32,500 nucleotides of DNA, from assembly GCA_016842085.1 (NCBI GenBank), contig JAEVEX010000045.1, positions 1-32,500 on the forward strand. Direction: 5' to 3'. Shown here piece by piece: positions 1-8,511 of the stretch (within the stretch, counting starts at the first letter, position 1; each line of letters begins with the position of its first letter). The position numbers and the translations under genes are program-made. The stretch comes from Candidatus Thermoflexus tengchongensis. Lineage in GTDB: Bacteria; Chloroflexota; Anaerolineae; Thermoflexales; Thermoflexaceae. The notes beneath the pieces were generated by a model that saw only the letters and a list, made by a program, of their open reading frames with translations, searched no databases and was not told where the DNA came from.

Positions 1-768
1 CTGGCCGCCCAGTCCGATGTGGCGGAATCCTGGAGGGATCCCTGGGGGACCTTCGAGACCAACGTGCGGGGCACTCTGAATTTGCTGGAAGGCATTCGGG
101 CGCTGGGGTTGCAACCCCGCGTTCTGATCGTGACCTCGAATGAGGTCTACGGCCTGATCCGCCCGGAGGACGTTCCCGTTCGGGAGGATCACCCATTCCG
201 CCCGGCCAATCCGTATGGGATCAGCAAGGCCGCCCAGGACTGGCTGGCCGCCCTCTATGCTACGGCTTACGCCCTGCCGATCATCCGGGCCCGCCCTTTC
301 AATCACATCGGCCCCGGCCAGGATCCTCGCTTTGTGGTCCCGTCTTTCGCCCGTCAAATCGCCTGGATCGAGGCGGGATTGCAGGAGCCGGTGTTGTGGG
401 TGGGGAATCTGGAAGCCCAGCGGGATTTCACGGATGTCCGGGATGTGGCCCGCGCGTATCGCCTGCTGCTGGAGCGGGGAGAGCCCGGCGAGGTCTATAA
501 CATCGGGTCCGGTCGACCCCGCCCGATCCGGGAGGTGCTGGAGCTCCTCCTCGCCATGGCTCGAGTGAACGTCCGGGTGGAGGTGGATCCCCAGCGCATC
601 CGTCCCGTGGAGATCCCGATCAGTGCAGCCGACACAGCCCGGATTCGGGAGCGCCTGGGGTGGGAGCCCCGCATCCCCCTCGAACAATCCCTGCGGGACG
701 TGCTGGAGGAGTGGCGGGTCCGGGCCCGGGAGGAGCAGGGACGGCGATCGGCGGCGCCGCAAACCTGA
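1..768 (+). CDS. GDP-4-keto-6-deoxy-mannose reductase-like SDR epimerase (5' partial)
   Basis: Extended short-chain dehydrogenase that probably reduces GDP-4-dehydro-6-deoxy-D-mannose to GDP-D-rhamnose in the cytoplasm. The frame is open from base 1 (LAAQSDV...), so the N-terminal Rossmann glycine motif lies outside the window and about 255 residues are visible. The SDR active site is present as TSNEVYG followed by YGISK (Tyr and Lys of YxxxK), then [24 protein letters not shown] and YNIGSG, all typical of Rmd and related NDP-sugar epimerases. The next gene (gmd) makes exactly the substrate of Rmd, which supports this call over a generic epimerase. It could also be another NDP-sugar epimerase or dehydratase. 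Stop is TGA at 766-768, with 53 bp to gmd. Confidence 0.8.
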   Translation: MAAQSDVAESWRDPWGTFETNVRGTLNLLEGIRALGLQPRVLIVTSNEVYGLIRPEDVPVREDHPFRPANPYGISKAAQDWLAALYATAYALPIIRARPFNHIGPGQDPRFVVPSFARQIAWIEAGLQEPVLWVGNLEAQRDFTDVRDVARAYRLLLERGEPGEVYNIGSGRPRPIREVLELLLAMARVNVRVEVDPQRIRPVEIPISAADTARIRERLGWEPRIPLEQSLRDVLEEWRVRAREEQGRRSAAPQT

Positions 769-821
769 TCGATGGACGCACGATCCCGAAAGCGTTAAAC
801 CCCACTGGGAGGCGTTCGAGG

Positions 822-1808
822 ATGGAACGGAAACGCGCGTTGATCACGGGCATCACCGGCCAGGATGGTTCCTATCTCGCAGAGTTCCTGCTGGAGAAGG
901 GCTACGAGGTCATCGGGATGGTCCGACGCACCAGCACCATCAACTTCGAGCGGATCCGCCACATCCAGGATCGCATCACCCTGGTTCAGGGGGATCTGCT
1001 GGATCAGTCCTCCCTCATTGACATCCTGCGGGAATACCGTCCCCATGAGGTTTACAACCTGGCCGCCCAATCCTTCGTGCCCACCTCCTTCAAGCAGCCG
1101 GTCCTCACCGGGGAATTCACCGCCCTGGGGGTGACCCGCCTGCTGGAGGCTATCCGCCTGGTGGATCCCACCATCCGTTTCTATCAGGCCTCCAGCAGCG
1201 AGATGTTTGGGAAGGTTAGGGAGGTCCCCCAGAACGAGAACACCCCCTTCCATCCCCGCAGCCCGTATGGGGTGGCCAAGGTGTATGCCCACTGGATCAC
1301 GGTGAATTACCGGGAGAGCTATGGGATGTTCGCCGTCTCCGGGATCTGCTTCAATCACGAGAGCCCGCGCCGGGGGCTGGAGTTCGTCACCCGTAAGATC
1401 ACCCACACGGCGGCGAAGATCAAGCTGGGCCTGGCCCACGAGCTCCGCCTGGGGAACCTGGAGGCTCGCCGGGACTGGGGTTACGCGCCGGATTACGTGC
1501 GGGCCATGTGGCTGATGTTGCAGCAGGACGAACCGGAGGACTACGTGATCGCCACAGGGGAAACCCACTCGGTGCGGGAGTTCGTGGAGCTGGCGTTTGA
1601 CTATCTGGGCCTGGACTGGAAGAAATACGTGGTGGTGGATCCGGCCCTCTATCGCCCGGCGGATGTGGATCTCCTGGTGGGCGATGCCACCAAGGCGCGG
1701 ACCAAACTCGGGTGGACGCCCTCAGTAACCTTCGAGCAGCTGGTGAAAATCATGGTGGACGCCGATCTGGAACTGGTGAAGCAGGAGTATGGGATTCGGG
1801 AGGGCTGA
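822..1808 (+). CDS. gmd: GDP-mannose 4,6-dehydratase
   Basis: Converts GDP-D-mannose to GDP-4-dehydro-6-deoxy-D-mannose, the branch point to GDP-rhamnose and GDP-fucose. The protein has 328 residues, close to the family norm. Visible motifs are the NADP-binding [10 protein letters not shown] (residues 10-19), RRTS near 35-38, the catalytic SSSEMFG (124-130) with YGVAK (149-153), and the family signature NHESPRRG (178-185), which is diagnostic for Gmd rather than other SDR epimerases. The frame is open further upstream, but ATG 822 is preferred because the Rossmann motif starts right after it and GGGAGG lies at 807-812 with a 9-bp spacer. The gene sits between the reductase and the phosphomannomutase in one operon. 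Confidence 0.95.
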   Translation: MERKRALITGITGQDGSYLAEFLLEKGYEVIGMVRRTSTINFERIRHIQDRITLVQGDLLDQSSLIDILREYRPHEVYNLAAQSFVPTSFKQPVLTGEFTALGVTRLLEAIRLVDPTIRFYQASSSEMFGKVREVPQNENTPFHPRSPYGVAKVYAHWITVNYRESYGMFAVSGICFNHESPRRGLEFVTRKITHTAAKIKLGLAHELRLGNLEARRDWGYAPDYVRAMWLMLQQDEPEDYVIATGETHSVREFVELAFDYLGLDWKKYVVVDPALYRPADVDLLVGDATKARTKLGWTPSVTFEQLVKIMVDADLELVKQEYGIREG

Positions 1809-1809
1809 G

Positions 1810-3231
1810 ATGACGATCATCCGATTCGGCACTGACGGATGGCGCGGCCGCATCGCCGACGATTACACGTTTGCGAACGTCCGGCGGTGCGCGCAGGGCT
1901 TCGCCCAATGGTTGCTGGATACCGGACAGGCGGAGGGCGGGGTGGTGATCGGCTACGATCACCGTTTCGCCTCCGAGCACTTCGCAGCGGCCTGCGCCGA
2001 GGTCCTGGCCGGCAACGGCATCCGGGCCTATCTGTGCGAGCGCGCCGTGCCGACGCCGGTGATCAGCTACGGCGTGGTCGCTCGCGGCGCGGCCGGAGCC
2101 ATCAACATCACCGCCAGCCATAACCCTCCCACGGACAACGGATTCAAGGTCCGCAACCGTTTCGGGGGCGCGGTGGATCCCCAGGGCCTTCTGGAGATCG
2201 AAGCCCGCATCCCGCCGGATGAGAGCGGAGTGAAACGGATGCCGCTGGCGGAGGCCCGGGCGAAAGGACTGGTGGAGATCTTCGACCCGACCCCCGCTTA
2301 CATCGAGCATCTCCAGACCCTGGTGGACCTGGAAACCCTCCGGCAGGCGGATCTCACCATCGTGGTGGACCCGATGTGGGGGAGCGGGGCAGGCTGGCTG
2401 CGGCGGCTGCTCTCTCCCGGGCGCATCCGGATTGTGGAGATCCATGGCGAGCGCAATCCCGTCTTCCCCCGCATGAAGCGCCCGGAGCCCATTCCCCCGA
2501 ACCTGGAGGACCTGCAGGAGCAGGTACGGAACCTGAAAGCCGATGCCGGGATCGCGACGGATGGGGATGCGGATCGGGTGGGTCTGGTGGATGAGCAGGG
2601 GGAATTTGTAGATCAGCTGCGTGTCTACGGCCTGCTGGCGCTTTACCTCCTGGAGGTCCGGGGACAGCGGGGGCCGATCGTCAAAACCCTCTCCACCACC
2701 TCCATGCTGGAGAAACTGGGGGAGCGCTATGGGGTCCCGGTTTATGAGACGGGCGTTGGCTTTAAATATGTGGCCCCGAAGATGCTGGAGACCGATGCCC
2801 TCATCGGGGGTGAGGAGAGCGGGGGCTTTGCCTTCCGGGGGCATCTGCCAGAGCGGGACGGCATCCTGGCGGGTCTGTATCTGCTGGATTTCATAGTCCG
2901 GACGGGGAAGCGGCCCTCCGGGCTCATCCAGGAACTCTTCCGTCTGGTCGGTCCCCACTATTACTCCCGCATTGACGTGGAATTTCCGCCGGAGCGCCGG
3001 GGAGAAACCCGGGCCCGGCTGGATCAAGCGCAGCCGGAGCGGCTGGCCGGGCTCCGGGTCGTTCGGATCGACCGCAGCGATGGCTACAAGTTTTACCTGG
3101 AAGATGGCGGCTGGCTGCTGATCCGGTTCTCGGGCACGGAGCCCCTGCTCCGGATCTACACAGAGACCACGATCCCGGAGCGGGTGCCGCAACTGCTCGC
3201 CGCAGGCCGTGAGCTGGCCGGTCTGGAGTGA
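1810..3231 (+). CDS. Phosphomannomutase/phosphoglucomutase
   Basis: Alpha-D-phosphohexomutase of 473 residues, likely making mannose-1-phosphate (and/or glucose-1-phosphate) for GDP-mannose synthesis. All four family loops are visible: the phosphoserine loop TASHNP (101-106, Ser103), the Mg2+ loop DGDADR (251-256), the sugar-specificity loop GGEESGG (333-339) and the phosphate-binding loop RFSGTEP (439-445). Loop 3 with GEESG fits enzymes acting on both glucose and mannose phosphates. ATG 1810 starts one base after the gmd stop, with GGGAGGG at 1798-1804, so translation is probably coupled. The GDP-mannose pyrophosphorylase needed between this enzyme and Gmd is not in the window. Whether mannose or glucose is preferred cannot be read from the sequence. 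Confidence 0.92.
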   Translation: MTIIRFGTDGWRGRIADDYTFANVRRCAQGFAQWLLDTGQAEGGVVIGYDHRFASEHFAAACAEVLAGNGIRAYLCERAVPTPVISYGVVARGAAGAINITASHNPPTDNGFKVRNRFGGAVDPQGLLEIEARIPPDESGVKRMPLAEARAKGLVEIFDPTPAYIEHLQTLVDLETLRQADLTIVVDPMWGSGAGWLRRLLSPGRIRIVEIHGERNPVFPRMKRPEPIPPNLEDLQEQVRNLKADAGIATDGDADRVGLVDEQGEFVDQLRVYGLLALYLLEVRGQRGPIVKTLSTTSMLEKLGERYGVPVYETGVGFKYVAPKMLETDALIGGEESGGFAFRGHLPERDGILAGLYLLDFIVRTGKRPSGLIQELFRLVGPHYYSRIDVEFPPERRGETRARLDQAQPERLAGLRVVRIDRSDGYKFYLEDGGWLLIRFSGTEPLLRIYTETTIPERVPQLLAAGRELAGLE

Positions 3232-3239
3232 GGATCCGG

Positions 3240-4028
3240 ATGCCACTGATCGACACCCATTGCCATCTGGATGATCCCGCCTTCGATGGGGACCGGGAGG
3301 AGGTGCTGGCCCGGGCCCGGATGGCCAGCGTGGAGGCCCTCGTGATCCCTTCCGTCACCCTGGAGCGGATCCCGGTTGCCCTGGCGTTGGCCGAGCGGCA
3401 TCCGGGGATCTACGTGGCGGCGGGGATCCATCCCCATGCGGCCTCTACCTTCTCGTCCGCAGCGCTGGCGCAACTGCGGGAATGGGCCCGGCATCCCCGG
3501 GTGGTGGCGATCGGGGAGATCGGCCTGGATTTCTATCGGGATCTTTCCCCCCGGGAAGCGCAGCGCGAGGCTTTCCGGGCACAGCTGGAGCTGGCCGGCG
3601 AGCTGGGGCTGCCCGTGATCATCCACCAGCGGGAGGCCCGGGACGCCGTGATGGAGGAGCTGGAGCGCTGGGTGGCCTCCGGTTCAGGGGCTCGTGGGAT
3701 CCTGCATGCCTTCTCCGGGGACACGGCCATGGCCCGGACGGCCGTTGCCTGGGGTTTTGTCCTGGGCATCGGAGGGCCCATCACCTATCCTCGTGCGGAG
3801 GCCCTTCGGGAGGCTGTGCAGGCGGTCGGGGCCTCCGCGCTGGTCCTGGAGACCGATGCGCCCTATCTGCCCCCTCAGCCCTATCGAGGGCGGCGGAATG
3901 AGCCAGCCTATCTCCGGCTGATCGCCGAAGCCCTGGCCCGCGTCCTGGGCCTTTCTCTGGAACACATCGCCGAGCAAACAAGCCGGAACGCTCAGCGCAT
4001 TTTCCGGTTTAAGGGATTCGAGGGGTGA
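3240..4028 (+). CDS. TatD family metal-dependent hydrolase (DNase)
   Basis: TIM-barrel metal-dependent hydrolase of 262 residues; TatD proteins are 3'-5' exonucleases or DNases in DNA repair and turnover. The metal ligands can be followed: HCH (residues 7-9), the conserved AGIHPH segment (61-66), Glu93 in GEIGLD, His129 in VIIHQ, His156 in HAFSG and Asp206 in ETDAPYL. ATG 3240 starts 8 bp after the mutase stop; a GTG at 3228 that overlaps that stop would add four residues (RIRM context) and is less likely. It is the last gene of the sugar-nucleotide operon with no obvious functional link to it. A hairpin overlaps the stop codon. Confidence 0.92.
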   Translation: MPLIDTHCHLDDPAFDGDREEVLARARMASVEALVIPSVTLERIPVALALAERHPGIYVAAGIHPHAASTFSSAALAQLREWARHPRVVAIGEIGLDFYRDLSPREAQREAFRAQLELAGELGLPVIIHQREARDAVMEELERWVASGSGARGILHAFSGDTAMARTAVAWGFVLGIGGPITYPRAEALREAVQAVGASALVLETDAPYLPPQPYRGRRNEPAYLRLIAEALARVLGLSLEHIAEQTSRNAQRIFRFKGFEG

Positions 4029-4057
4029 ATGAGGCGCTGAGGGCGCTCGCTCACCCC
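4022..4057 (+). terminator. Possible stem-loop at the end of the tatD operon
   Basis: GGGGTGA (4022-4028) pairs with TCACCCC (4051-4057), with a further partly paired GAGGCGC/GCGCTC interior. The stem begins in the tatD stop codon. No run of T follows, so it may slow or protect the transcript rather than act as a standard intrinsic terminator. Confidence 0.3.
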
Positions 4058-4139
4058 AGGGCCATCCGGGCTTTAGCAAAGAAGAAGGGAAGAGCAGGCG
4101 CTCCGCGTTATAGAATTTTGTGGAAAGATTCGCTTTTCT

Positions 4140-4168
4140 GTGACAGAACCAGTGGGCTGCTTTAAAAT
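4140..4168 (+). promoter_or_regulatory. Predicted sigma70-type promoter of the polyprenyl synthase gene
   Basis: GTGACA at 4140-4145 (5 of 6 matches to the -35 consensus), 17-bp spacer, TAAAAT at 4163-4168 (5 of 6 matches to the -10 consensus). It lies in an AT-richer patch inside the 200-bp gap before the ATG at 4229 and points the same way. The predicted start is near 4175, giving a leader of about 55 nt. Confidence 0.6.
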
Positions 4169-4228
4169 GAATAAGACAGGCATGGAGCACGGCTTTCCGA
4201 CCGCATCCTGAACCCAGGTAAACCGGGA

Positions 4229-5218
4229 ATGCCTCTCACGGTGCAACATGGACCCTCATTGCGAATGATCCAGGAATGGCTCCGCGAGGATCTGGAGCGC
4301 GTGGAAGCTCGGATGCGGGAGATCCCGCTGACCTTCGAGCCTCTCAGGACCGCGGTGGATCATCTGCTTACGGCAGGAGGAAAACGCATTCGCCCCCTGC
4401 TGGTCCTCCTGACCGGCCGGCTCTACCGGCCTGCGGATGAAGCGATGGTCAGCCTCGCCGCTGCAGTCGAGATGCTGCATACCGCCACCCTGGTCCATGA
4501 TGATCTGATCGACGGCTCCCTTCTTCGACGAGGGGTTCCCACCCTCAACGCTATCTGGACCCCAGCGGCGACGGTGCTCACCGGGGATTATCTTTTCGCC
4601 TACGCCGCCTCTCTGGCCGCGCGAACGGAAAACGTGCGGGTGATGTCGATCTTCGCCCGCACGCTGATGACGATCTGCGAGGGGGAACTCCATCAGCAGT
4701 TCGGCGACCGTGAGGCGATGCTGAGCCGGCAGGATTACCTGCGGCGGATCTACGCCAAGACCGCGGCGATGTTCGAGCTGGCCACTGAGGCGGCGGCGGT
4801 GCTGGCTCAGGCGCCAGAGCCGGAGGTGGAGGCCCTGCGACAATACGGGGTGGACCTGGGCATGGCCTTTCAGATCATGGATGATGTCCTGGACTTCACG
4901 GGGGAGGTGCAGGCTCTGGGCAAGCCGATCGGCAACGATCTGCGCCAGGGGCTGGTGACCCTCCCCGTGCTGCTTTACCTGGAGGAGCACCCGGAAGATC
5001 CGCTGATCCGTCAAATCCTGGGGGGGAACTCCAGGGATGATGGGATGATCGAAGAGGCCGTGCGACGGATCCGGGATTCCGAGGCCATCGCGCGTTCGGT
5101 GGCGGAGGCTGAAGCCTTTGTGCGTCGAAGCCGGGCCCATCTTCAGGGCCTGCCAGACGGCCCCGCATGGCATGCCTTGTGGTCTCTGGGAGACCATGTC
5201 CTGCGCCGGAATCGATGA
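4229..5218 (+). CDS. Polyprenyl diphosphate synthase (trans-isoprenyl)
   Basis: All-trans prenyltransferase that condenses isopentenyl diphosphate units onto an allylic diphosphate to give the side chain of quinones or a similar long prenyl chain. It has 329 residues. Family motifs are GGKRIRP (50-56), the first aspartate-rich motif DDLID (91-95), with RRG next to it, and the second aspartate-rich motif DDVLD (218-222). The residues before the first DDxxD (LVH) are typical of long-chain synthases, but product length cannot be fixed from sequence alone. ATG 4229 is chosen; ATG 4265 (MIQEW) is a possible later start. The gene stands alone with its own promoter and terminator, so it is probably expressed independently of the flanking glycan genes. 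Confidence 0.9.
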   Translation: MPLTVQHGPSLRMIQEWLREDLERVEARMREIPLTFEPLRTAVDHLLTAGGKRIRPLLVLLTGRLYRPADEAMVSLAAAVEMLHTATLVHDDLIDGSLLRRGVPTLNAIWTPAATVLTGDYLFAYAASLAARTENVRVMSIFARTLMTICEGELHQQFGDREAMLSRQDYLRRIYAKTAAMFELATEAAAVLAQAPEPEVEALRQYGVDLGMAFQIMDDVLDFTGEVQALGKPIGNDLRQGLVTLPVLLYLEEHPEDPLIRQILGGNSRDDGMIEEAVRRIRDSEAIARSVAEAEAFVRRSRAHLQGLPDGPAWHALWSLGDHVLRRNR

Positions 5219-5371
5219 GGGGTTTCCCCGAGGGCAGTATGAGTTCAGCCCATTGCTTCCTCCCGGAAAAGCCCTGGCTCCTGCCGGCTTCCAGGTGAAA
5301 GCGGGATGACCCCTCCCTGTAGCCCCTGCTTTGCCTGCTTATTCTGGGTTTATCCACCCGGGGGATTTTCG
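5219..5371. other. Non-coding gap between the prenyl synthase and its terminator
   Basis: About 150 bp with no convincing gene, RNA or promoter. It holds a 10-mer GAAAAGCCCT (5266-5275) identical to one end of the element at 32294-32425, but no matching second end nearby. The remaining sequence up to the GT2 start at 5516 contains the terminator listed next and a weak AT-rich stretch (GTTATAAC, 5495-5502) that could be a -10 box without a clear -35. Confidence 0.4.
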
Positions 5372-5419
5372 GGGGTTGGGGGCTACCGAAGATAGCCCTC
5401 AACCCCTGGATGATTTTTT
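5372..5419 (+). terminator. Strong intrinsic terminator downstream of the polyprenyl synthase
   Basis: A 14-bp stem with one G-U pair joins 5372-5385 (GGGGTTGGGGGCTA) and 5393-5406 (TAGCCCTCAACCCC) around a 7-nt loop. A run of six T follows at 5414-5419, seven bases after the stem. A related copy of the loop and inner stem occurs at 20889-20916. Confidence 0.7.
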
Positions 5420-5515
5420 CTCCCCTCATGCCTCTCCGGGCTGTAGGGAGGGACCATCCATCTCCCTGGGGATCCGGGCGACCTGGATCCTGAAGTTATA
5501 ACCGGATGGAACGGG

Positions 5516-6457
5516 ATGGATGTCTCGGTCATCATTGTGAGCTGGAACGTCTGGGAGTGGCTGGCTCCCTGTCTGGACTCGGTGCGGGGGGCGCTGGGTG
5601 CGCTGAAGGGGGAGATCATCCTGGTGGACAATGCATCCACGGATGGGACGCCGGAGCGGGTGCGGGAGGCTTTTCCAGAAGTTCGTCTCCTGGCCAATTC
5701 GGTCAACCGGGGCTTCCCGGCGGCGAATAACCAGGGGATGGCCGTTGCCCGGGGTCGTTATTTTTTCCTGTTGAACCCGGACACCCGGGTTCTGGATCGG
5801 GCCATCGAATCCCTGGTGGCCTTCGCCGAAGAGCACCCGGAGGCCGGCGTGGTGGGCCCGCAGCTGTTGAACCCGGATGGGACCGTTCAGTCCTCCCGCC
5901 GCCGGTTCCCCACGTTCTGGACGGCCCTCTTTGAAAGCACCTGGTGGCAGCCTTACGCGCCCCGCAGGATCCTGCAGCGCTATTACGTGCTGGACCGCTC
6001 GGACGAAGAGATCCAGGAGGTCGACTGGGTGACAGGAGCGGCCATGCTGGTTCGTCGGGAGGCGGTGGAGCAGGTCGGGCCGATGGATGAGGGGTTCTTT
6101 ATGTATGCGGAGGAGATGGACTGGTGCCGGCGGATGCGAGCGGCGGGCTGGCGGGTGTTTTACTATCCTCGGGCGAAGGTGATCCATTACGGAGGGCGGA
6201 GCAGCGATCAGGTGCCCGCGGTGCAACATCTGGCCTTTCAGCGAAGCAAAATCCGTTATTTTCGGAAGCATCATGGCCCGATCGCCGCGGTCGCCCTCCG
6301 GGCCTTTCTCATCGGACAATATCTGTGGCAGATGCTGATGGAGGGATCGAAAGCGGCCCTGGGGCACAAACGGGCGATGCGCTGGAAGCGGGTTCGGATC
6401 TATGCGCGAGTGGTTCAAGGGTTGCTCTCCGCGAAGGAGAGATGGGGCCCCTCATAG
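5516..6457 (+). CDS. Glycosyltransferase family 2 (rhamnosyltransferase-like)
   Basis: Inverting GT-A fold glycosyltransferase of 313 residues that probably adds a sugar to a cell-surface polymer. Motifs are the N-terminal VSVIIVSWN strand, DNAST (38-42) for the nucleotide, NRGFPAANNQG (64-74), and NPDT (87-90), which takes the place of the metal-binding DxD in WbbL-like enzymes, then VDWVTGAAMLVRR, and an acceptor-side segment with MDEGFFMYAEEMDWCRR (catalytic ED region). This pattern matches dTDP-rhamnosyl or GDP-sugar transferases of O-antigen type, though the donor cannot be told from sequence. The C-terminus is basic (KRAMRWKRVR) and may touch the membrane. ATG 5516 directly precedes the first beta strand; the upstream ribosome site (GGAACGGG) is weak. 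Confidence 0.88.
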   Translation: MDVSVIIVSWNVWEWLAPCLDSVRGALGALKGEIILVDNASTDGTPERVREAFPEVRLLANSVNRGFPAANNQGMAVARGRYFFLLNPDTRVLDRAIESLVAFAEEHPEAGVVGPQLLNPDGTVQSSRRRFPTFWTALFESTWWQPYAPRRILQRYYVLDRSDEEIQEVDWVTGAAMLVRREAVEQVGPMDEGFFMYAEEMDWCRRMRAAGWRVFYYPRAKVIHYGGRSSDQVPAVQHLAFQRSKIRYFRKHHGPIAAVALRAFLIGQYLWQMLMEGSKAALGHKRAMRWKRVRIYARVVQGLLSAKERWGPS

Positions 6458-6519
6458 GCTGAGGTGTCTGGTCTCATCCAGTGAGGGAAGTGGAAAAATC
6501 TGCTGGAGGTGAACAGGCC

Positions 6520-7704
6520 GTGAGAAGGAGGCGAGTCGGGCGCTTGGGGGTGGAGGCATGGCTTCTGTTCATACCCTCATGGATCCTCTACGGGCCCAGC
6601 CTGTTCTTTCCGCTTTTCTATGATGATCTCCTCCATCTGGCCCTGGTCGAGGGCCGGCCCTGGATGGCTCTGCTTCGGCCGACGCCGGAATATGGCTATT
6701 ATCGTCCCCTCGTCCTCCTGTGGACGCGTTTGGCGTTTGCCATGCCAGGGCATCACGCCCCGATGCTGCTCCATCTGGGCGCGGTCGCCTTTCATATGTT
6801 GAACATTGCGCTGCTGGTCCGGCTGCTTCGCGTGCTGCCGCCTCTGCGGCCTTTTGCCCTCATCACGGGGATCCTCTTCGGGCTGTTCCCCTTCCATTAT
6901 CAAGCCATTCTGACGCCCGCTTTCTCCCTGCACGTCTGGCAGATGACCTTCTTTCTCAGCATGGGAATCCTTTATACTGTTCCCGGGCTTCACACCTGGC
7001 TCCGGCATGTCCTGTTGTCCTTGCTGTTCCTCCTTGCCCTGCTCAACCATGAGACAGCTGTCCTGGCTGGGGTGTTCCTTGCTGGGGTGGATTACCTGGC
7101 TGCGGTCCGCAGCCGCCGATGGTTGCCTTATTTGATCGCGGGGGCCGGATATGCGCTTCTGTATCCGGCCTTGCCCCATGGCCGGCCTCCAGGAACCATA
7201 TGGAGCCTGCCGGATCTGGCTGAGCGTCTCCGGTTCGCGTTCCAGGTGCTGGCCTTTCCTCTCCTCGCGGGCTGGAATCGGTGGCTGGGGGAAGAGAAGG
7301 CAAATCTTGCATTTGAGATTAGCCTCATGTGGCTGGCTCTCCGCTGGACAGCGATCCCGGGGGATCTCAGGCGGCGCGCCACAGCCGCGGGCTTGCTCTT
7401 CTTTCTCCTGGCAATCCTCCCTTCCGTAGTGTTGCTGCCAGCCGGGTATCTCCTTCACGGTCCCCGCCTGCTCTATCTGGGAAGCGCTGGCGTAGCGATC
7501 TTCTGGGTTGCTTGCCTGAAAGCGCCGCCCCATGCTCCCTTCGGGCTTCGGGCGCTTTATCGGGTTGCTCTCATGGTGGTCATCATCCTGGCCGGGGCGA
7601 TCAGCCAGCGGCAGGTGGATCTTATACGCCAGGGCCCTGGAGCCCCTCCGGCTCGTCCAGAGGCTTCCGCCGTCGACGCCGGTGCGCCGTGCTCTCCTGG
7701 TTAA
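6520..7704 (+). CDS. GT-C-like multipass membrane protein, N-terminal part of a frameshifted gene
   Basis: Integral membrane protein with about ten hydrophobic segments. An early acidic motif FYDDLLH follows the first segment, as in GT-C glycosyltransferases that use lipid-linked sugars, where this first loop carries the catalytic acid. Later landmarks are YYRPLVLLW, FPFHYQA and HETAVL. GTG 6520 is preferred over GTG 6481 because a GGAGGTGA box lies at 6505-6512 with a 7-bp spacer. Sense coding ends around 7625: after QRQVDL the frame runs into a low-complexity Pro/Ala tail and stops at 7704, while the next frame resumes with a sensible sequence. The real product was probably one protein with the following entry. 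Function is inferred from topology only. Confidence 0.75.
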   Translation: MRRRRVGRLGVEAWLLFIPSWILYGPSLFFPLFYDDLLHLALVEGRPWMALLRPTPEYGYYRPLVLLWTRLAFAMPGHHAPMLLHLGAVAFHMLNIALLVRLLRVLPPLRPFALITGILFGLFPFHYQAILTPAFSLHVWQMTFFLSMGILYTVPGLHTWLRHVLLSLLFLLALLNHETAVLAGVFLAGVDYLAAVRSRRWLPYLIAGAGYALLYPALPHGRPPGTIWSLPDLAERLRFAFQVLAFPLLAGWNRWLGEEKANLAFEISLMWLALRWTAIPGDLRRRATAAGLLFFLLAILPSVVLLPAGYLLHGPRLLYLGSAGVAIFWVACLKAPPHAPFGLRALYRVALMVVIILAGAISQRQVDLIRQGPGAPPARPEASAVDAGAPCSPG

Positions 7705-8419
7705 CTTCCCGGAGTGGATCGCCTATAATACTCGAATCTTTCCGCTGGGGTCAGAGGGAGCTCTGGTGTTCGGTGGCCATCTCCTCCCGGGGGCGCTTCT
7801 GATCGCGAACTCTGCCCAGCGGCCGGAGGTCCGGCTGTTACGGGTGGATCTCCCTTTCCATCAGCCTCATGGCTATGCGTTCCAGCCGGCCGGCCCGCTG
7901 GCTGGGCCTGCAGAACTGCTCCGGGAGCTCCGGGAGGCGGACCTGATTCTTTTCACAGTTTATCGGGAAGCAGGGCCACAAACGGAGAGGCTATTGAAAT
8001 CTGAGGCGCGGTTGGCGCCGATTCATATCGCTTTCTCGGAAGGATTGATGCTGCAAGAGGGCCTTGTGTGCGAACGCACCTCGGTCGTCCGGATCTATCT
8101 GCGCTGGACGCGCCAGGGTCCGATTTCCTCGTCCCTTTCCCTGGCGGTGCATCTGCTGGATTCCGAAAAGCGCATCCTCGCCCAGGCGGATGGTCCGCCA
8201 TGGAAGGGGGCCGTTCCCTTTGAGGAAATCCCCCTGGGGGAAAGCCTTCTGGAGGTTCGAACCCTCCCACTCCGCACAGGGTTTTCACCGGCCGCAGTGC
8301 GAATCGGTCTCTATGACTGGCAGAGTGGCCAGCCTTTCGCAATCCAGAAGAATCCCTATGCTCTCCCCACTGAAGATGGGAGGTTCCTTATCCTTCCTAT
8401 CTGGCCCTGTCCAGGATAA
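7625..8419 (+). pseudogene. C-terminal part of the frameshifted membrane protein (extracytoplasmic beta domain)
   Basis: Frame +2 continues the upstream gene from about 7625 (YARALEPLRLVQRLPP) through RRALLVNFPEWIAYNT to the TAA at 8417-8419, with no in-frame start supported by a good ribosome site; GTG 7682 is the best candidate if it is translated alone. The last third (from about 8050) is a beta-sandwich-like module, SVVRIYLRW...LAVHLLDSEKRILAQADG...AVRIGLYDW, of the same type as the end of the next protein (FVHLVDEKGQLAAQQD...RYRIRLGWY). Skipping one base near 7624 joins the two frames into one protein of about 630 residues. This may be a real mutation, a sequencing error or, less likely, programmed frameshifting. 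Confidence 0.65.
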
Positions 8420-8511
8420 AGGAGAGCTGATCATAGGCCCTGCGCTTCTCCCGGGTGGAAAGCTCGGCGAATATCGTAAAGCCAGCGGGACGTAGATCCA
8501 GTTCTAATCCC

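Noticed and set aside
1750-3246. 498-codon open frame on the minus strand
   Set aside because: It lies entirely opposite the phosphomannomutase, whose catalytic motifs are intact; the frame is open because of GC-rich codon use and its product looks like no known protein.
5266-5275. GAAAAGCCCT identical to one end of the element at 32294-32425
   Set aside because: No inverted partner about 130 bp away and no flanking direct repeat, so it is more likely chance than a second copy.
7532-7624. ATG 7532 as start of a separate protein (MLPSGFGRF...)
   Set aside because: This stretch is an out-of-frame reading of the last membrane helix of the upstream protein and has no ribosome site; the frame becomes sensible only from about 7625.
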